Assembly (NCBI RefSeq): GCF_014653785.1
Contig: NZ_BNAS01000001.1
Coordinates: 977,898-1,041,897 of the forward strand
DNA from: Promicromonospora soli
GTDB lineage: Bacteria; Actinomycetota; Actinomycetes; Actinomycetales; Cellulomonadaceae
Direction of reading: 5' to 3'
Length of the DNA stretch: 64,000 nt
Positions 1-9,479 of this stretch are shown in pieces. The notes under the pieces were generated by a model. That model was given only the letters and a program-made list of their open reading frames with translations, ran no database searches and was not told the origin of the DNA. Numbering within the stretch: the first letter of the stretch is position 1; the number at the start of each line of letters is the position of its first letter. The position numbers were made by a program, and so were the translations under genes.

Positions 1-917
1 TTGACCTTCTCCGGCCAGTCGATGATCTCCAGGTCGTCGATCAGGCGGTCGGCGTAGGCGGTGATGCGCATCTTCCACTGGCGCAGGTTCTTGGTGAACA
101 CCGGGAAGTTGCCGCGCTCGGACCGGCCTTCGCTGGTGACCTCCTCGTTCGCCAGCACGGTGCCGAGGCCGGGCGCCCAGTTCACCGGCGAGGAGTCCAC
201 GTAGGCCAGCCGCTGCGCGTCCACGACGTCGCGCTGCTGCTCGTCGCTGAGCGCCGCCCAGACGACGCCGCCCGCGTTGTCTCCCTCGTGGCCGGGCACC
301 GGTCGCGTGCCCGAGGCCAGCTCGTCGCGCAGCTCGGAGATCCGGCGGGCACGCCCGCGCCCGCCGTCGGGCTGCTCCGCGTCCTCGTCGTACCAGGACT
401 CGAAGATCTGCAGGAAGATCCACTGCGTCCAGCGGACGTACTCGGGGTCGATCGTCGCGAACGAACGGCGCGGGTCGTGCGCCAGGCCCGCCCGCCGCAG
501 CTGCCGCCTGTACGTGACCATGTTGCGCTCGGTCACGAGGCGCGGGTGCTCGCCCGTCTGCACGGCGTACTGCTCGGCCGGCAGGCCGAACGCGTCGAAG
601 CCCATGGTGTGCAGCACGTTGTCGCCGCACATGCGCCGGAACCGGCCCACCACGTCGGTCGCGATGAAGCCCAGCGGGTGCCCGACATGCAGCCCCGCGC
701 CCGAGGGGTACGGGAACATGTCCATGATGAAGTACGGCTCGCCCTTGGCCGGGCTCCCGCCCGGCCCCGTAAGTCGCCCCTGCGGGTTCGCCGCATGGAA
801 CGTACCCCGCTCCTCCCAGACGTCCTGCCAGCGCAGCTCGATCTGCTGCGCGAGGGCGGGGGTGTAACGGAAACGGGGCTCGTCAGAAGACGTGGCGCGC
901 TCGGGTGCGTCGGGCAT
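1..917 (-). CDS. leuS: Leucyl-tRNA synthetase, N-terminal part (runs off window start)
   Basis: Charges tRNA-Leu with leucine in the cytoplasm. The visible 305 codons read from an ATG at 917 into a class I synthetase catalytic domain. The frame has the [20 protein letters not shown] stretch followed by the HIGH-type signature HVGH (residues 77-80), then the conserved [13 protein letters not shown] and [14 protein letters not shown] blocks and the start of the editing-domain side. The KMSKS loop and C-terminal domains lie outside the window. The gene diverges from the phosphodiesterase at 1045, leaving 127 bp for both promoters. It is a housekeeping gene and is truncated only by the window edge. 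Confidence 0.97.
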   Translation of the reverse strand, partial: MPDAPERATSSDEPRFRYTPALAQQIELRWQDVWEERGTFHAANPQGRLTGPGGSPAKGEPYFIMDMFPYPSGAGLHVGHPLGFIATDVVGRFRRMCGDNVLHTMGFDAFGLPAEQYAVQTGEHPRLVTERNMVTYRRQLRRAGLAHDPRRSFATIDPEYVRWTQWIFLQIFESWYDEDAEQPDGGRGRARRISELRDELASGTRPVPGHEGDNAGGVVWAALSDEQQRDVVDAQRLAYVDSSPVNWAPGLGTVLANEEVTSEGRSERGNFPVFTKNLRQWKMRITAYADRLIDDLEIIDWPEKV

Positions 918-1044
918 GGTCACCCGCCCGAGTCTACCGACCGGCCGGGTACCTGGCCCTCGGTCGTCCACAGGCACGAAGGTTCATCCGACATTCGCCC
1001 GCGCCTCCCCCGAAGTTCTTCCTCGGGTACTGGAATTGCCTTCC

Positions 1045-2355
1045 ATGTTGCCCTCGTTGCGAAAGCTGCTCGCCGCCAGCATCGCCGCCACCGTCGTGTG
1101 GACGGCCTCGACCGCCGCCGCCGCGCCGCAGCCCGACGGCGACGCCGGGCCCGCGGGCAACGGCCCCGCGGACCACGTCGTCTTCCTGGCCCTCGACGGG
1201 TTCGACGCCGAGTACCTGGACCTGGTCCGCTCCGGGGAGGCGCCCATGCCGAACCTGCGCCGGCTCCTGCGCCACGGCAGCGTCACCACCTCGACCGGCG
1301 TGATGACCTCGATCACCAACCCGTCCTGGTCGTCCGTGGCGACCGGCGCATGGCCCGAGACCCACCGCAATACCGCCTACTGGTTCGACCCCGCGACGAA
1401 CACCGCCCGCGGCCAGCAGCGCGACCTCGCCGTGCCCACCATCGCGCAGTCGGTCCGGGAGCAGGGCGGCAGCGTGTTCTCCGCGCAGTGGTTCATCCTG
1501 CAGAACTACGGCGTCACCTTCGGCGACCCCGACGGCCTCTACACGCAGCCGGGCGGCGACTGCGCCCGCCGCACCGACGACGCCGTCGCCGTGCTGCGCG
1601 GCGAGCCCGTCAGCTCGGGCGGGCAGCTTGTCACCATGAACGGCATTCCCGAGCTGATGACGGTCTACTGCGACGTGCTCGACGCGATCGGGCACGAGGG
1701 TGGCGACGTCGACCCGCGCATCCCCGGTGCGCTGACGGAGATCGACCGGCAGATCGGCCGCATCGTGGCGGCTACCAAGGAGGCGGGCGTCTACGGCGGC
1801 ACCGCGTTCGTCATCACCGGCGACCACGGCATGACCACCTTCGACAAAGGCTTCGGCGCGGAGGGTCTCGCCGCGATCGAGGCGGCCGGCTTCACGCCGC
1901 AGGTCCTCACCAGCGGCCAGACGCCGGCGCCCGGCACCGATGTCGCGATAGTCGTCGGCGGCGTCGCGAACGTGCAGCTCATCGGCGAGCGGGCGGGCGA
2001 CCCGTCCGCCGTCGGCCGGCTGAAGGCGGCGCTGGAGGCCCTGCCGCAGGTGCGGAACGTGTTCGACAAGGCGGACCAGGCCCGCATGCACATGAGCCCG
2101 AGCTACGGCGACCTGCTGGTCGAGCCCGAGCCGGGCTGGTCGTTCGGCGCCACGCCCGACGGCCCGGCCGGGCGGCACGGCGCGACGACGGAGCTGCGCG
2201 TCCCGCTGTTCCTGGCCGGCGCGGGCGTCATCCCGGGCGCGCACCCGCGCGGCCCCCGCCACATCGACATCGCGCCGACGATCTCGGCACTGCTGGGCTA
2301 CGCGCCGCCGTCGGGCAGCGAGGGCCGGACGCTGCGCGAGTCGCTACGCCGCTGA
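1045..2355 (+). CDS. Secreted alkaline-phosphatase-superfamily phosphodiesterase (nucleotide pyrophosphatase type)
   Basis: 436-residue exported hydrolase of the type I phosphodiesterase/nucleotide pyrophosphatase family. The start chosen is the ATG that opens a signal peptide (positively charged MLPSLRK, hydrophobic core, cleavage near TAAAA); the frame is open upstream to 892 but that part lacks family similarity. Metal-site motifs are in the usual order: VVFLALDGFD, the nucleophile region SITNPSWSSVATG, FVITGDHGM, and the C-terminal IDIAPTISALLG that follows the last His ligand (PRHIDIAP). The substrate cannot be read from the sequence; nucleotides or phosphodiesters are typical for the family. 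No strong Shine-Dalgarno is visible, so initiation may be leaderless or weak. Confidence 0.85.
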   Translation: MLPSLRKLLAASIAATVVWTASTAAAAPQPDGDAGPAGNGPADHVVFLALDGFDAEYLDLVRSGEAPMPNLRRLLRHGSVTTSTGVMTSITNPSWSSVATGAWPETHRNTAYWFDPATNTARGQQRDLAVPTIAQSVREQGGSVFSAQWFILQNYGVTFGDPDGLYTQPGGDCARRTDDAVAVLRGEPVSSGGQLVTMNGIPELMTVYCDVLDAIGHEGGDVDPRIPGALTEIDRQIGRIVAATKEAGVYGGTAFVITGDHGMTTFDKGFGAEGLAAIEAAGFTPQVLTSGQTPAPGTDVAIVVGGVANVQLIGERAGDPSAVGRLKAALEALPQVRNVFDKADQARMHMSPSYGDLLVEPEPGWSFGATPDGPAGRHGATTELRVPLFLAGAGVIPGAHPRGPRHIDIAPTISALLGYAPPSGSEGRTLRESLRR

Positions 2356-2369
2356 CGTCACGACACGCG

Positions 2370-3029
2370 TCAGAACGACGCGACCAGGTCCGCGCCCACC
2401 GCGAGCATCAGCCACGCCACGGCCGCGACGTAGCCGATGGCAAGGATGAGGCCGCTGTTGGCGACCATCGCGTTCCGCAGCCCCGCGCCCACAGGCAGGT
2501 CGCCGGACTGCACGCCCCGCACCAGCTGGTACCAGAGGAGCGGCCACATGATGACCCACACGACCATGCAGTAGGGGCACAGCGCCACGATCGTGTAGAA
2601 GCTGGTCCACATCAGGAAGAACACGAGCGCCTGACCCAGCACGGTCCCGGCCAGCAGGGACATCCAGTACCAGCGCGGCAGGCGGGTGCCGAGCAGCAGC
2701 ATCACGCCCGTCGTGATGACGACGGGGAACGCCGCCACGCCCAGGTAGGGGTTGGGGAAGCCGAGCAGCGCGCCCTGCCACGACGACATCGCGGCGCCGC
2801 AGTCGACGAACAGGTTGATGCTGCAGGACGCCGTCCGGTCCGGGTCGAGGAGCTTGAGGTACTTCTCCCAGGCCAGGGCGAACGAGGCGGCGAAGCCGAT
2901 GCCGCCCAGCACCACCAGGAGCAGCCCCATGGTCCGCGCGCCGAACGGCGAACGGCCAGGCGATGCGACGTCGTTCTGGCCGCTGGTCGAGCTGTCCGAC
3001 GACGTCGTGGTCGCCCCGGTCTCAGTCAC
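2370..3029 (-). CDS. Vitamin K epoxide reductase (VKOR) family membrane protein
   Basis: 219-residue integral membrane thiol oxidoreductase. VKOR homologues in actinobacteria reoxidise a DsbA-like protein and pass electrons to quinone, which drives disulfide formation outside the membrane. The sequence has a disordered N-terminus (about 30 residues) and about five membrane helices. The loop cysteine pair is C69 and C77, followed by the conserved Ser at 82/83, and the quinone-side CPYC centre is at residues 151-154. No fused thioredoxin domain is present. It lies 46 bp downstream of the MFS gene on the same strand, so the two may be co-transcribed. Confidence 0.92.
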   Translation of the reverse strand: MTETGATTTSSDSSTSGQNDVASPGRSPFGARTMGLLLVVLGGIGFAASFALAWEKYLKLLDPDRTASCSINLFVDCGAAMSSWQGALLGFPNPYLGVAAFPVVITTGVMLLLGTRLPRWYWMSLLAGTVLGQALVFFLMWTSFYTIVALCPYCMVVWVIMWPLLWYQLVRGVQSGDLPVGAGLRNAMVANSGLILAIGYVAAVAWLMLAVGADLVASF

Positions 3030-3075
3030 GTGCCCAACGCTACCGGCGCTGTCTGGGACATTGCTGAGTCGGAGG

Positions 3076-4314
3076 TCACAGTGTTGTCTCCGCCGGCTGG
3101 TGGACGACCCGCTGCCGCCCGAACGCCAGGATCATGCCGAGCCCGAGCACGGTGACCACGACACCGGCCCAGGCCGGCGCCAGGTAGCCCCAGCCGGCGT
3201 CGATGACGACGCCGCCCAGGAACGCTCCGGCGCCGTTGGCCACGTTGAGCCCGGCATGGCACAGCGCCGCACCGAGCGACGGCGCGCCGGGCGACAGGTC
3301 CATGAGGCGCGTCTGGAACGCGAGGCCGAGGATCTGCGACGTGACACCGAGCAGGAACAGCGAGATCAGGGCCGGCACCACGGAGGCGCCGGTGAGGGCG
3401 AACAGCACCAGCGACACCGCCGTCGCGACGAAGCCCGTCAGCACCGCGCGCAGCACGCCGCGGTCGGCGAGCCGCCCGCCGATCTGCGTACCCACCGTCA
3501 TGCCGACGCCGAACAGGGCGAGGACCCAGGGCACGGCGCCGCCGGGCAGGCCGGTGACGCCGGTCATGGTGGGGGCCACGTAGGTGTAGACGGCGAACAT
3601 GCCGCCGAAGCCGATGGCGCCCGCCCCGAACGCGAACCAGAGCGGCGCGTTCCGTAGGGTCGCCAGCTCGGTCCGCACCATGCGGCCGGCGCCGCCCGCG
3701 CCCGCCGGGACGAGCCGCCACAGCCCGAGCAGCGTCACGAGCCCGAGCGCGCCGATGAGCACGTAGGAGGTGCGCCAGCCAAAGGCCTGCCCCACCCACG
3801 TGGACAGCGGCACGCCCACGACGTTCGCGATGGTCAGCCCCGTCATCATCGTCGCGACGGCCCGCCCGCGCTGGGCGGGCCCGGCGACGGCGGCGCCCAC
3901 CGCGGCACCGACGCCGAAGAACGCGCCGTGCGGCAACCCGGCCAAGAACCGGCCGGCCACGAGCCAGCCGATGTCCGGCGCCGCGGCGGACAGCACGTTC
4001 GCGACGGTGTAGGCGCCCATCAGCGCCAGCAGCAGGCGCTTGCGCGACATCCGCGCCGCTGCCACGGTCAGCAGCGGCGCGCCGACGACGACGCCGAGCG
4101 CGTACGCCGCGATGGTGTATCCCACCTGCGGGTCCGTCGCCCCGAGGTCGGCGCCGACGTCGGGCAGCAGGCCCATCGCGGCGAACTCCGTGGTGCCGAT
4201 GGTGAAACCGCCGACGGCCAGCGCCAGGAGCGCGGGTGCCGCACGGCGCATAGAGCCGGGTGGGGTCGCCTCGTCCGGGGCGGTCGGGGCATGGGGCGGG
4301 GAGCTGGCCACCAT
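3076..4314 (-). CDS. MFS transporter, DHA1-type drug/sugar efflux
   Basis: 412-residue twelve-helix major facilitator. The N-terminal GGFTIGTTEFAAMGLLPDV is typical of the AraJ/YdhP-like DHA1 efflux group. Motif A is degenerate (VAAARMSRKRLL) and the helix 5 motif reads ANVVGVPLSTWVGQAFGWR. A good ribosome site (CTGGAGATCACC before ATG) supports the start at 4314 over the internal Met at residue 22. It follows the MntR-like regulator by 78 bp and precedes the VKOR gene. The substrate is unknown. Linkage to a metal regulator raises, but does not prove, a link to metal or oxidative stress. Confidence 0.88.
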   Translation of the reverse strand: MVASSPPHAPTAPDEATPPGSMRRAAPALLALAVGGFTIGTTEFAAMGLLPDVGADLGATDPQVGYTIAAYALGVVVGAPLLTVAAARMSRKRLLLALMGAYTVANVLSAAAPDIGWLVAGRFLAGLPHGAFFGVGAAVGAAVAGPAQRGRAVATMMTGLTIANVVGVPLSTWVGQAFGWRTSYVLIGALGLVTLLGLWRLVPAGAGGAGRMVRTELATLRNAPLWFAFGAGAIGFGGMFAVYTYVAPTMTGVTGLPGGAVPWVLALFGVGMTVGTQIGGRLADRGVLRAVLTGFVATAVSLVLFALTGASVVPALISLFLLGVTSQILGLAFQTRLMDLSPGAPSLGAALCHAGLNVANGAGAFLGGVVIDAGWGYLAPAWAGVVVTVLGLGMILAFGRQRVVHQPAETTL

Positions 4315-4392
4315 GGTGATCTCCAGGGGTGTCGTATCGATTCGGGGCGACCGTCGACGACACCGGCGACGAGCTAGGGAACGGGGAGCAGA

Positions 4393-5145
4393 CTACTCCT
4401 GCGCCACCCATACGCGGGAGGCTGCCAGCAGGCCGAGATCGGCAACCCGCTCGACCTCTCCGGGCGGCCCGTCCGGGGCGGAGGCGTCCGCCGCGCCGTC
4501 CTGATCCTGTCGAGGGCTCGGGCAGGTCCAGGACACGGCGACCGTGCCGGCGAACTCGCGGCGCGTGGTGACCTCGATCCGCATGTCCAGGTCCAGGCCG
4601 AGCTCGGCCAGGTAGCGCAGGGCCTCGGGGTCGGCGTCGGAGATCCGGACCACCGTGCCGGCGTCGCCCGCATGCATCGAAGACAGCGGTACCGCGTCGG
4701 GCCGCACCACCGTGCCGTCCGCGGACGGGATCGGGTCGCCGTGCGGGTCGCGCGACGGGTTCCCCAGGCGCTCGGCCATGCGCTCCACGAAGACGTCCGA
4801 GACCGCGTGCTCCAGCACCTCGGCCTCGTCGTGCACCTCGTCCCAGCCGTAGCCGAGCTGGCTGACGAGGAACGTCTCCAGGAGCCGGTGGCGGCGCACC
4901 ATCATGAGCGCGAGACGGCGGCCGTCGTCGGTCAGCCGGATCGCGCCGTACCGCTCATGCTCCAGCAGGCCCTGCCCGGACAGGCGGCGCACCGTCTCGG
5001 ACACGGTGGAAGCGCCCACCCCGAGCCGGTCGGCGAGGTGCTTGGTGGTCACCTTCTCGTCCGACCACTCCTGGGCCGACCACACAGCCTTCAGGTAGTC
5101 CTGGGCGACTGGCGTCAGCTCGGTCGGGTCGGTAGCGATCTCCAC
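4393..5145 (-). CDS. DtxR/MntR-family metal-dependent repressor
   Basis: 250-residue regulator: winged HTH (residues 12-75, with LADRLGVGASTVSETVRRL), dimerisation and metal-binding helices (75-125), and a C-terminal FeoA/SH3-like domain (from about 150). The residue equivalent to DtxR Met10 is D16, and the position equivalent to Cys102 is E109, followed by E112 and H113, with H86, E90 and H105 also present. This D/E/E/H set is that of manganese-responsive MntR rather than iron-responsive DtxR/IdeR. The SH3-like domain carries a low-complexity insert (about 205-232) encoded partly by a repeat element at 4501-4525. The GTG start lies 9 bp after the metallophosphoesterase stop, suggesting one transcript. 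Confidence 0.88.
   Translation of the reverse strand: MEIATDPTELTPVAQDYLKAVWSAQEWSDEKVTTKHLADRLGVGASTVSETVRRLSGQGLLEHERYGAIRLTDDGRRLALMMVRRHRLLETFLVSQLGYGWDEVHDEAEVLEHAVSDVFVERMAERLGNPSRDPHGDPIPSADGTVVRPDAVPLSSMHAGDAGTVVRISDADPEALRYLAELGLDLDMRIEVTTRREFAGTVAVSWTCPSPRQDQDGAADASAPDGPPGEVERVADLGLLAASRVWVAQE
4501..4525. repeat. Interspersed repeat fragment inside the DtxR-like gene
   Basis: 25-bp CTGATCC...GTCGA...CAG sequence, 20/25 identical to 55247-55271 in the GH95 gene and related to the GTCGA-rich repeat family at 34134-34173. It encodes part of the unstructured insert in the C-terminal domain. Confidence 0.5.
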
Positions 5146-5154
5146 GCCCCGAGC

Positions 5155-6840
5155 CTAGTTGCCGGACGGCGACGACGTCGGCGTCCGGCCGGTGCCCGGA
5201 CCCTGCGCCCCGTCGGCGCTCCCGCCGGGCACCTCGTCGGGCACCTCGTCCGGCAACGGGACAGGCGGAGGGATCGGCTGCCGCTCGCTCACGAACGCCT
5301 CCGCCTCCGGCGTGACCTCGACGAGCTGCCAGTCCACGAACCGGCGCCGCTCCGGGTCGAACCGCAGGACGGTCATCTCGGAGGAGTCGCGCAGCGGGCC
5401 CACCGACGCGTTTCCGTGCGTCGCGCCGGCGGTGCTCGCGTTCACGTACCGCACGCCGTAACCCATGACTTCCGGCCCGATCCGCTTGTGCATGTGCCCC
5501 GAGACCTGGAAGGGCACGCAGCCCGACTCCAGAGCGGCGTCGCCGACGACGGGCTGGTGCACCAGCAGCAGGTCCACCCGCTCCTCGGCGGTGAACCCGC
5601 CGAGCCCCGCCTCTCCCGCGGCGTCGCACGCGACGTCCCGCAGGCGCTCGCCGGCCTCCTCGGGCGTCTCCTCGCGCGCGGTCACCGTGCCGCCGCCGAT
5701 CCGCGTCTCCAGCGGGTCGCGGTCGCCGAGGATCCGCACGCCCTCCACCTCGACCACGTCACCGTCGAGGACGATCTGGCGGTTCGCCAGCTCCGTGGCC
5801 GTCGTCAGGCGCGAGTCGTGGTTGCCGTCCGCCACGACGAACGGCACGCCGTCGGGAACCGCTGACGCGAACGAGTCCACGCAGACCGACTCCACGCTCG
5901 TCCCGTTGATGGTCGTGTCCCCCGCATTGAGCATGACGTCGGGCGCCACCCGGTCGGCGAGGTCGCGGAGCAGCGGCGTCATGCCGGTGTTGCAGTGCAG
6001 GTCGGCCACCACGAGGAAGGTCACGTAGTCGGTGGCCTCCGCGTCCTCCGTCGCCGGGGTGCCCTGCGCGCTCTCGGCCGCCTCCTGCGCGGCGGCCCGC
6101 GCGTCCCACGCCTCGAGCAGGTTCTCCCGCGCCCCCGCGTAGAACACCTCGTTGGCCTGGTAGGTCTCCACCAGCTGCCCGCTGTAGGTGTCGATCACGC
6201 CCGCGAGCCGGCCCGTGATGCGCGCGCCCTCCAGTGCGGTCCCCTCGAACACCGCCGACGCGGGCAGCGTCGCCCGTTCCTCGGGAGGCGAGCTCGCCGT
6301 GGCGGTCGCGGCCACCAGCACGACGACGAGCACCACACCGGTGATCTCCCAGGTCCGGGGAACGAGCACGCGGGCGAGCTCCCGCCGTCGGGCAGCGCCC
6401 AGCAGGGCCCGCAGGCCGAAGCCGGCCGCGACCACCACCAGCGCCGCCGCGCCCGCCCCGCGGGCCGCGTCCCAGAAGAGCGCCCAGGCCACGGTGCGCA
6501 CCGTCTGCTGCGGGCTGTCGAAGAACTGCAGGTAGCCGTCGAGGTCTCCCGCCAGTGCGTCGAAGCTGGCCGCGTCCACGGCCGCGAGGTCGGCAGGGAT
6601 CTCGTGCACCGTGATCCGGATGCCGAGGGTGAGCGGCAGCGGGGAGTCGGTGACGACGGTGCCGAGCGGGCCGAGGTCGGCGACCAGCTCGTCGTCCGCG
6701 GTAACTGCGTAGGTGGCCTCGTGCGGGCCGAGGCTGAGGTCGGCCCGCGCCGTCGTGATGCCGAACGCCAGGCACACGAGAGCTGCGGCCACACCGGCAA
6801 GGGTCCAGCGCAGCCAGGGGGAAGGAGTGGAACGGCTCAT
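5155..6840 (-). CDS. Membrane-anchored metallophosphoesterase
   Basis: 561-residue calcineurin-like phosphoesterase. An N-terminal hydrophobic segment (about 10-30) and two membrane segments (about 140-165 and 185-205) precede a catalytic domain from about 290. The five dinuclear-metal motifs are visible in order: VVADLHCN, NAGDTT, DGNHDS, LLLVHQPV and VSGHMHKR. The tail after about 520 is Pro-rich. The start is the ATG at 6840, which opens the hydrophobic segment; longer frames upstream lack similarity. The substrate is unknown. The gene is 9 bp upstream of the MntR-like regulator and probably in its operon, and such phosphoesterases often use Mn, so a manganese link is plausible inference. 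Confidence 0.85.
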   Translation of the reverse strand: MSRSTPSPWLRWTLAGVAAALVCLAFGITTARADLSLGPHEATYAVTADDELVADLGPLGTVVTDSPLPLTLGIRITVHEIPADLAAVDAASFDALAGDLDGYLQFFDSPQQTVRTVAWALFWDAARGAGAAALVVVAAGFGLRALLGAARRRELARVLVPRTWEITGVVLVVVLVAATATASSPPEERATLPASAVFEGTALEGARITGRLAGVIDTYSGQLVETYQANEVFYAGARENLLEAWDARAAAQEAAESAQGTPATEDAEATDYVTFLVVADLHCNTGMTPLLRDLADRVAPDVMLNAGDTTINGTSVESVCVDSFASAVPDGVPFVVADGNHDSRLTTATELANRQIVLDGDVVEVEGVRILGDRDPLETRIGGGTVTAREETPEEAGERLRDVACDAAGEAGLGGFTAEERVDLLLVHQPVVGDAALESGCVPFQVSGHMHKRIGPEVMGYGVRYVNASTAGATHGNASVGPLRDSSEMTVLRFDPERRRFVDWQLVEVTPEAEAFVSERQPIPPPVPLPDEVPDEVPGGSADGAQGPGTGRTPTSSPSGN

Positions 6841-6947
6841 CGGCTCTACCTTGTCATGCCGCGTCGCAAGGGTGAATTCCCTCGTCGCCGAGCGGGGCTT
6901 GGGGCGGCACGATGGGCTCATGTTCGCGTGATCCGGGCGGCGGTGCG

Positions 6948-7664
6948 TCAGGCCAGCAACGGCCCCAGCTCGACGGCGGCGGGCGTGAGCCGGGCGTCGA
7001 TCTCGGCCACACCGGGCATCCGGTCCTGGAGCGCTACGACGACGAGGCCTGCGACCGCCTGGCCGAGCTCGTCGAGGACGGTGACGCCGATGGCGGTCCA
7101 TCTGTCGGCCACGCGGACGGCCGACGGCGCTCCGGCGGCCAGCTCGCCGCAGACACCGTCGACTACCTCGCGGACCCCCGGTTCGGGGATGAGCGGGAAG
7201 TCGGGGTCCTCATCGACCACCGTGTGGACCACGCCGTCGAGCCGGACCAGGTGGATCCCACCGCGGAGCCCCGCGCGCAGCCGGTCCAGCACCAGGCGTG
7301 CCGCGAGGGGCGGCCGCGGCGCGGGCGGCGGGAACAGCGCGGCCACCCGGTGGCCGAGCGCGAACCCGCGCAGGTCCGGCAGCCGGACGAGGTACTCGTC
7401 CTCGGTCAACACCTGCACCAGCCGGTACGTCGTCGCGCGGGACAGGCCCAGCGCCGCGGAGATCTCCTGGCCGGTCACGCCGGCCCCGGAGGCGGCGACG
7501 CACTCGAGCACCTGCAGAGCGTGCCGCACGGCGCGAGGCTGACGCCCGCGCAGCTCGTCCTCGCCGACGGCAGCGGCGTCGTCGGCGCTGTCCCCCGCAC
7601 CGCCCGCCACCAACCCGAGGAGCTGTGCGGCGGCCTCCGGGCTGGCAAAGATGGGCCGGCTCAT
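6948..7664 (-). CDS. IclR-family transcriptional regulator
   Basis: 238-residue regulator with a winged HTH (residues about 42-105: AVRHALQVLECVAASGAGVT, then GQEISAALGLSRATTYRLVQ) and a C-terminal effector domain (GGIHLVRLDGVVHTVVDEDP to the end). The first 40 residues are unusual and low complexity. The ATG overlaps the stop of the upstream APC permease as ATGA (7661-7664), so the two are translationally coupled. Its place beside permeases and a copper amine oxidase suggests control of amine uptake and oxidation, probably acting at the divergent promoter region 9218-9479 (inference). Confidence 0.85.
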   Translation of the reverse strand: MSRPIFASPEAAAQLLGLVAGGAGDSADDAAAVGEDELRGRQPRAVRHALQVLECVAASGAGVTGQEISAALGLSRATTYRLVQVLTEDEYLVRLPDLRGFALGHRVAALFPPPAPRPPLAARLVLDRLRAGLRGGIHLVRLDGVVHTVVDEDPDFPLIPEPGVREVVDGVCGELAAGAPSAVRVADRWTAIGVTVLDELGQAVAGLVVVALQDRMPGVAEIDARLTPAAVELGPLLA

Positions 7665-9217
7665 CAGGCGGCCGCCGAACCACCGGACGAGCCCGGACCG
7701 CCGGGATGTCGCGGCGTGCGTGGCGAGGTGCCGTCCGCGCGGCGCCCGGCGCCGAGGAGGTCTGTGACGACGGCCTCGTCGTGCACGCCAAGCCGCGCCG
7801 ATAGGTGGGGGAGGCGCCTGAGCCGGACCAGGCCGGACGTGACGCCGAGGGCCAGCAGTGCCAGGAACGCCCACACACCGGCCTGGCGGAACGTGCCGCT
7901 CTGGACCACGAGCATGACGACGAGCGAGCAGGCCAGCAGCGTCGCGGTGCCCACCGCGAGCAGGACGGGTCGCCAGGTCGCCTCACCGATCCGGCGGAGG
8001 AATGCCGGGACGGCGGCGCAGACCAGCACGTAGGCGGTGATGTACCCGCCCGCCGACACGACGAGGATCACCTGCATCGCGGACCACAGGTCCGCGCCGA
8101 GCAGCACCACCGCGACCGGGACGAGCGTCACCACCGGCATCGTCACCGCCAGTGCCCGGGCGGGGGTGCCGTGCACGCCGTGCGCGACGCCGAACGACCG
8201 CGGCGCCAGCTCCTCGCGCCCCATGGTGAACAGCACGCGCACCAGAGCGGTGGACGAGGCGATGGCACAGGCGAAGAACGACGCAGTGATGCCGACGTCG
8301 AGCACCGGACCCGCCCAGCTCACGCCGTACGCCGCCGCGAGCTCGTTGGCCGGAGAACGGGCGTCGGCGAGGTCGAGACCGAGGCCCGCGTACCCAACGA
8401 GCTGGCTCACCGACGCGCCCAGGTACAGCAGGCCGGACGCTAGCGCGGTCCAGGTGACGGCGCGCGGGACGGCGCGGAACGGGTGCCGTGCCTCCGCGCC
8501 GAGCGTGGCCGCGGACTCGAAGCCCACGAACGCGGTGAGCGCGATCGCGGTGCCGACCGCCACGTCGGCCGGGCCCGTGCCGGGCTCAGGGAGCGCGGCG
8601 CGGACGGCGGCCGCGGGCTCTGCGTGCAGGAGCATCGCGAGCACGAGGACGGCGAGGAGGGCCACGGAGACGACCTCGACGACGAGCGTGACCCGAGCCG
8701 AGCGACGAATGCCGCGCAGGAGCACCCACCACACAGCCGCGCCCATGAGGAGCACGACGACGAGAGCGGGGGCCGCTCCCGAGGCCAGGGCAGGGACGAA
8801 CCGGCCGATCAGGATGTGCGCGTACCAGCCGCCGCCGGCCAGGGCGAACATCGTGATGAACCCGTAGCCCAGCAGCATGGCCACCCCGGTGACCACGCCG
8901 GCGCGCGCTCCGAGGCCGCGCACGACGAACGTGTACAGCGAACCCGTGGCCGCGATGCGCCGGGTGAACTGGTTGACGCAGGCGGCGACCGCGACCGCGA
9001 GGACCAGCGCGACGCCGAGGGCGAGGGCCGTCGACCCGCCGGCCACCGTGGCCACCAGGAGCGGCATGGTCGTCGCGGCGGCCGACGGTGCCACGGCCGA
9101 CAGCGACTGCGCCACCACGTCCGTGAACGGCAGCGAACGACGGGCCAGGCCGTGGACCGGAGAGCGCGTCCCGACGACGGGCCGGCGGGCGCGTACCGGA
9201 GACGTGGGCGTGGTCAT
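7664..9217 (-). CDS. APC-superfamily amino acid/amine permease
   Basis: 517-residue membrane transporter with about twelve helices. The N-terminal helix region (LPFTDVVAQSLSAVAPSAAA) and the TAFVGFESAATLGAEARHPF segment are the typical APC substrate-site and loop signatures. The last 45 residues are hydrophilic and Gly/Ser/Pro-rich. It is transcribed away from the second APC permease at 9480 and overlaps the IclR gene by 4 bp. It probably imports an amine or amino acid feeding the amine oxidase; the exact substrate is not visible. Confidence 0.87.
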   Translation of the reverse strand: MTTPTSPVRARRPVVGTRSPVHGLARRSLPFTDVVAQSLSAVAPSAAATTMPLLVATVAGGSTALALGVALVLAVAVAACVNQFTRRIAATGSLYTFVVRGLGARAGVVTGVAMLLGYGFITMFALAGGGWYAHILIGRFVPALASGAAPALVVVLLMGAAVWWVLLRGIRRSARVTLVVEVVSVALLAVLVLAMLLHAEPAAAVRAALPEPGTGPADVAVGTAIALTAFVGFESAATLGAEARHPFRAVPRAVTWTALASGLLYLGASVSQLVGYAGLGLDLADARSPANELAAAYGVSWAGPVLDVGITASFFACAIASSTALVRVLFTMGREELAPRSFGVAHGVHGTPARALAVTMPVVTLVPVAVVLLGADLWSAMQVILVVSAGGYITAYVLVCAAVPAFLRRIGEATWRPVLLAVGTATLLACSLVVMLVVQSGTFRQAGVWAFLALLALGVTSGLVRLRRLPHLSARLGVHDEAVVTDLLGAGRRADGTSPRTPRHPGGPGSSGGSAAA

Positions 9218-9479
9218 GGGCGCTCCATCCGTCGTCGGGCCGTCGTCCGGCTGAGTGCGCGGGAGCGTAGCAACGGCCTGTTGCGGCGACAGCCGGGCAG
9301 TGTTTCGGCGGTGTGACCCTCAATGAGACACGGGCGCCGACGCCGTCTCGGCCGCCTCCGACCAAGGTTTACGGGCCCGAGACCACGGAGCAATCGCGGC
9401 CCCGGAGCCTGGTGGACGTCACGCTCGACGCCCTGTCCCGCAGCGTGTCCCGCCCCCGTCCCGCCCCCCTGGAGGTCCC
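9218..9479. promoter_or_regulatory. Divergent promoter region of the amine locus
   Basis: 262 bp between the divergent APC permease genes with no gene of its own. It contains a 15-bp inverted repeat, GCAAC-GGCCT-GTTGC, at 9270-9284, a candidate operator for the IclR or another regulator. The ribosome site GGAGG lies just before the ATG at 9480. No clear -35/-10 pair is evident. Confidence 0.4.

Noticed and set aside
288-3155. A 955-codon plus-strand open frame
   Set aside because: It is the complement of leuS and overlaps two other real genes. Composition is Arg/Pro/Ala/His-rich with no domain, as expected from high-GC shadow frames.
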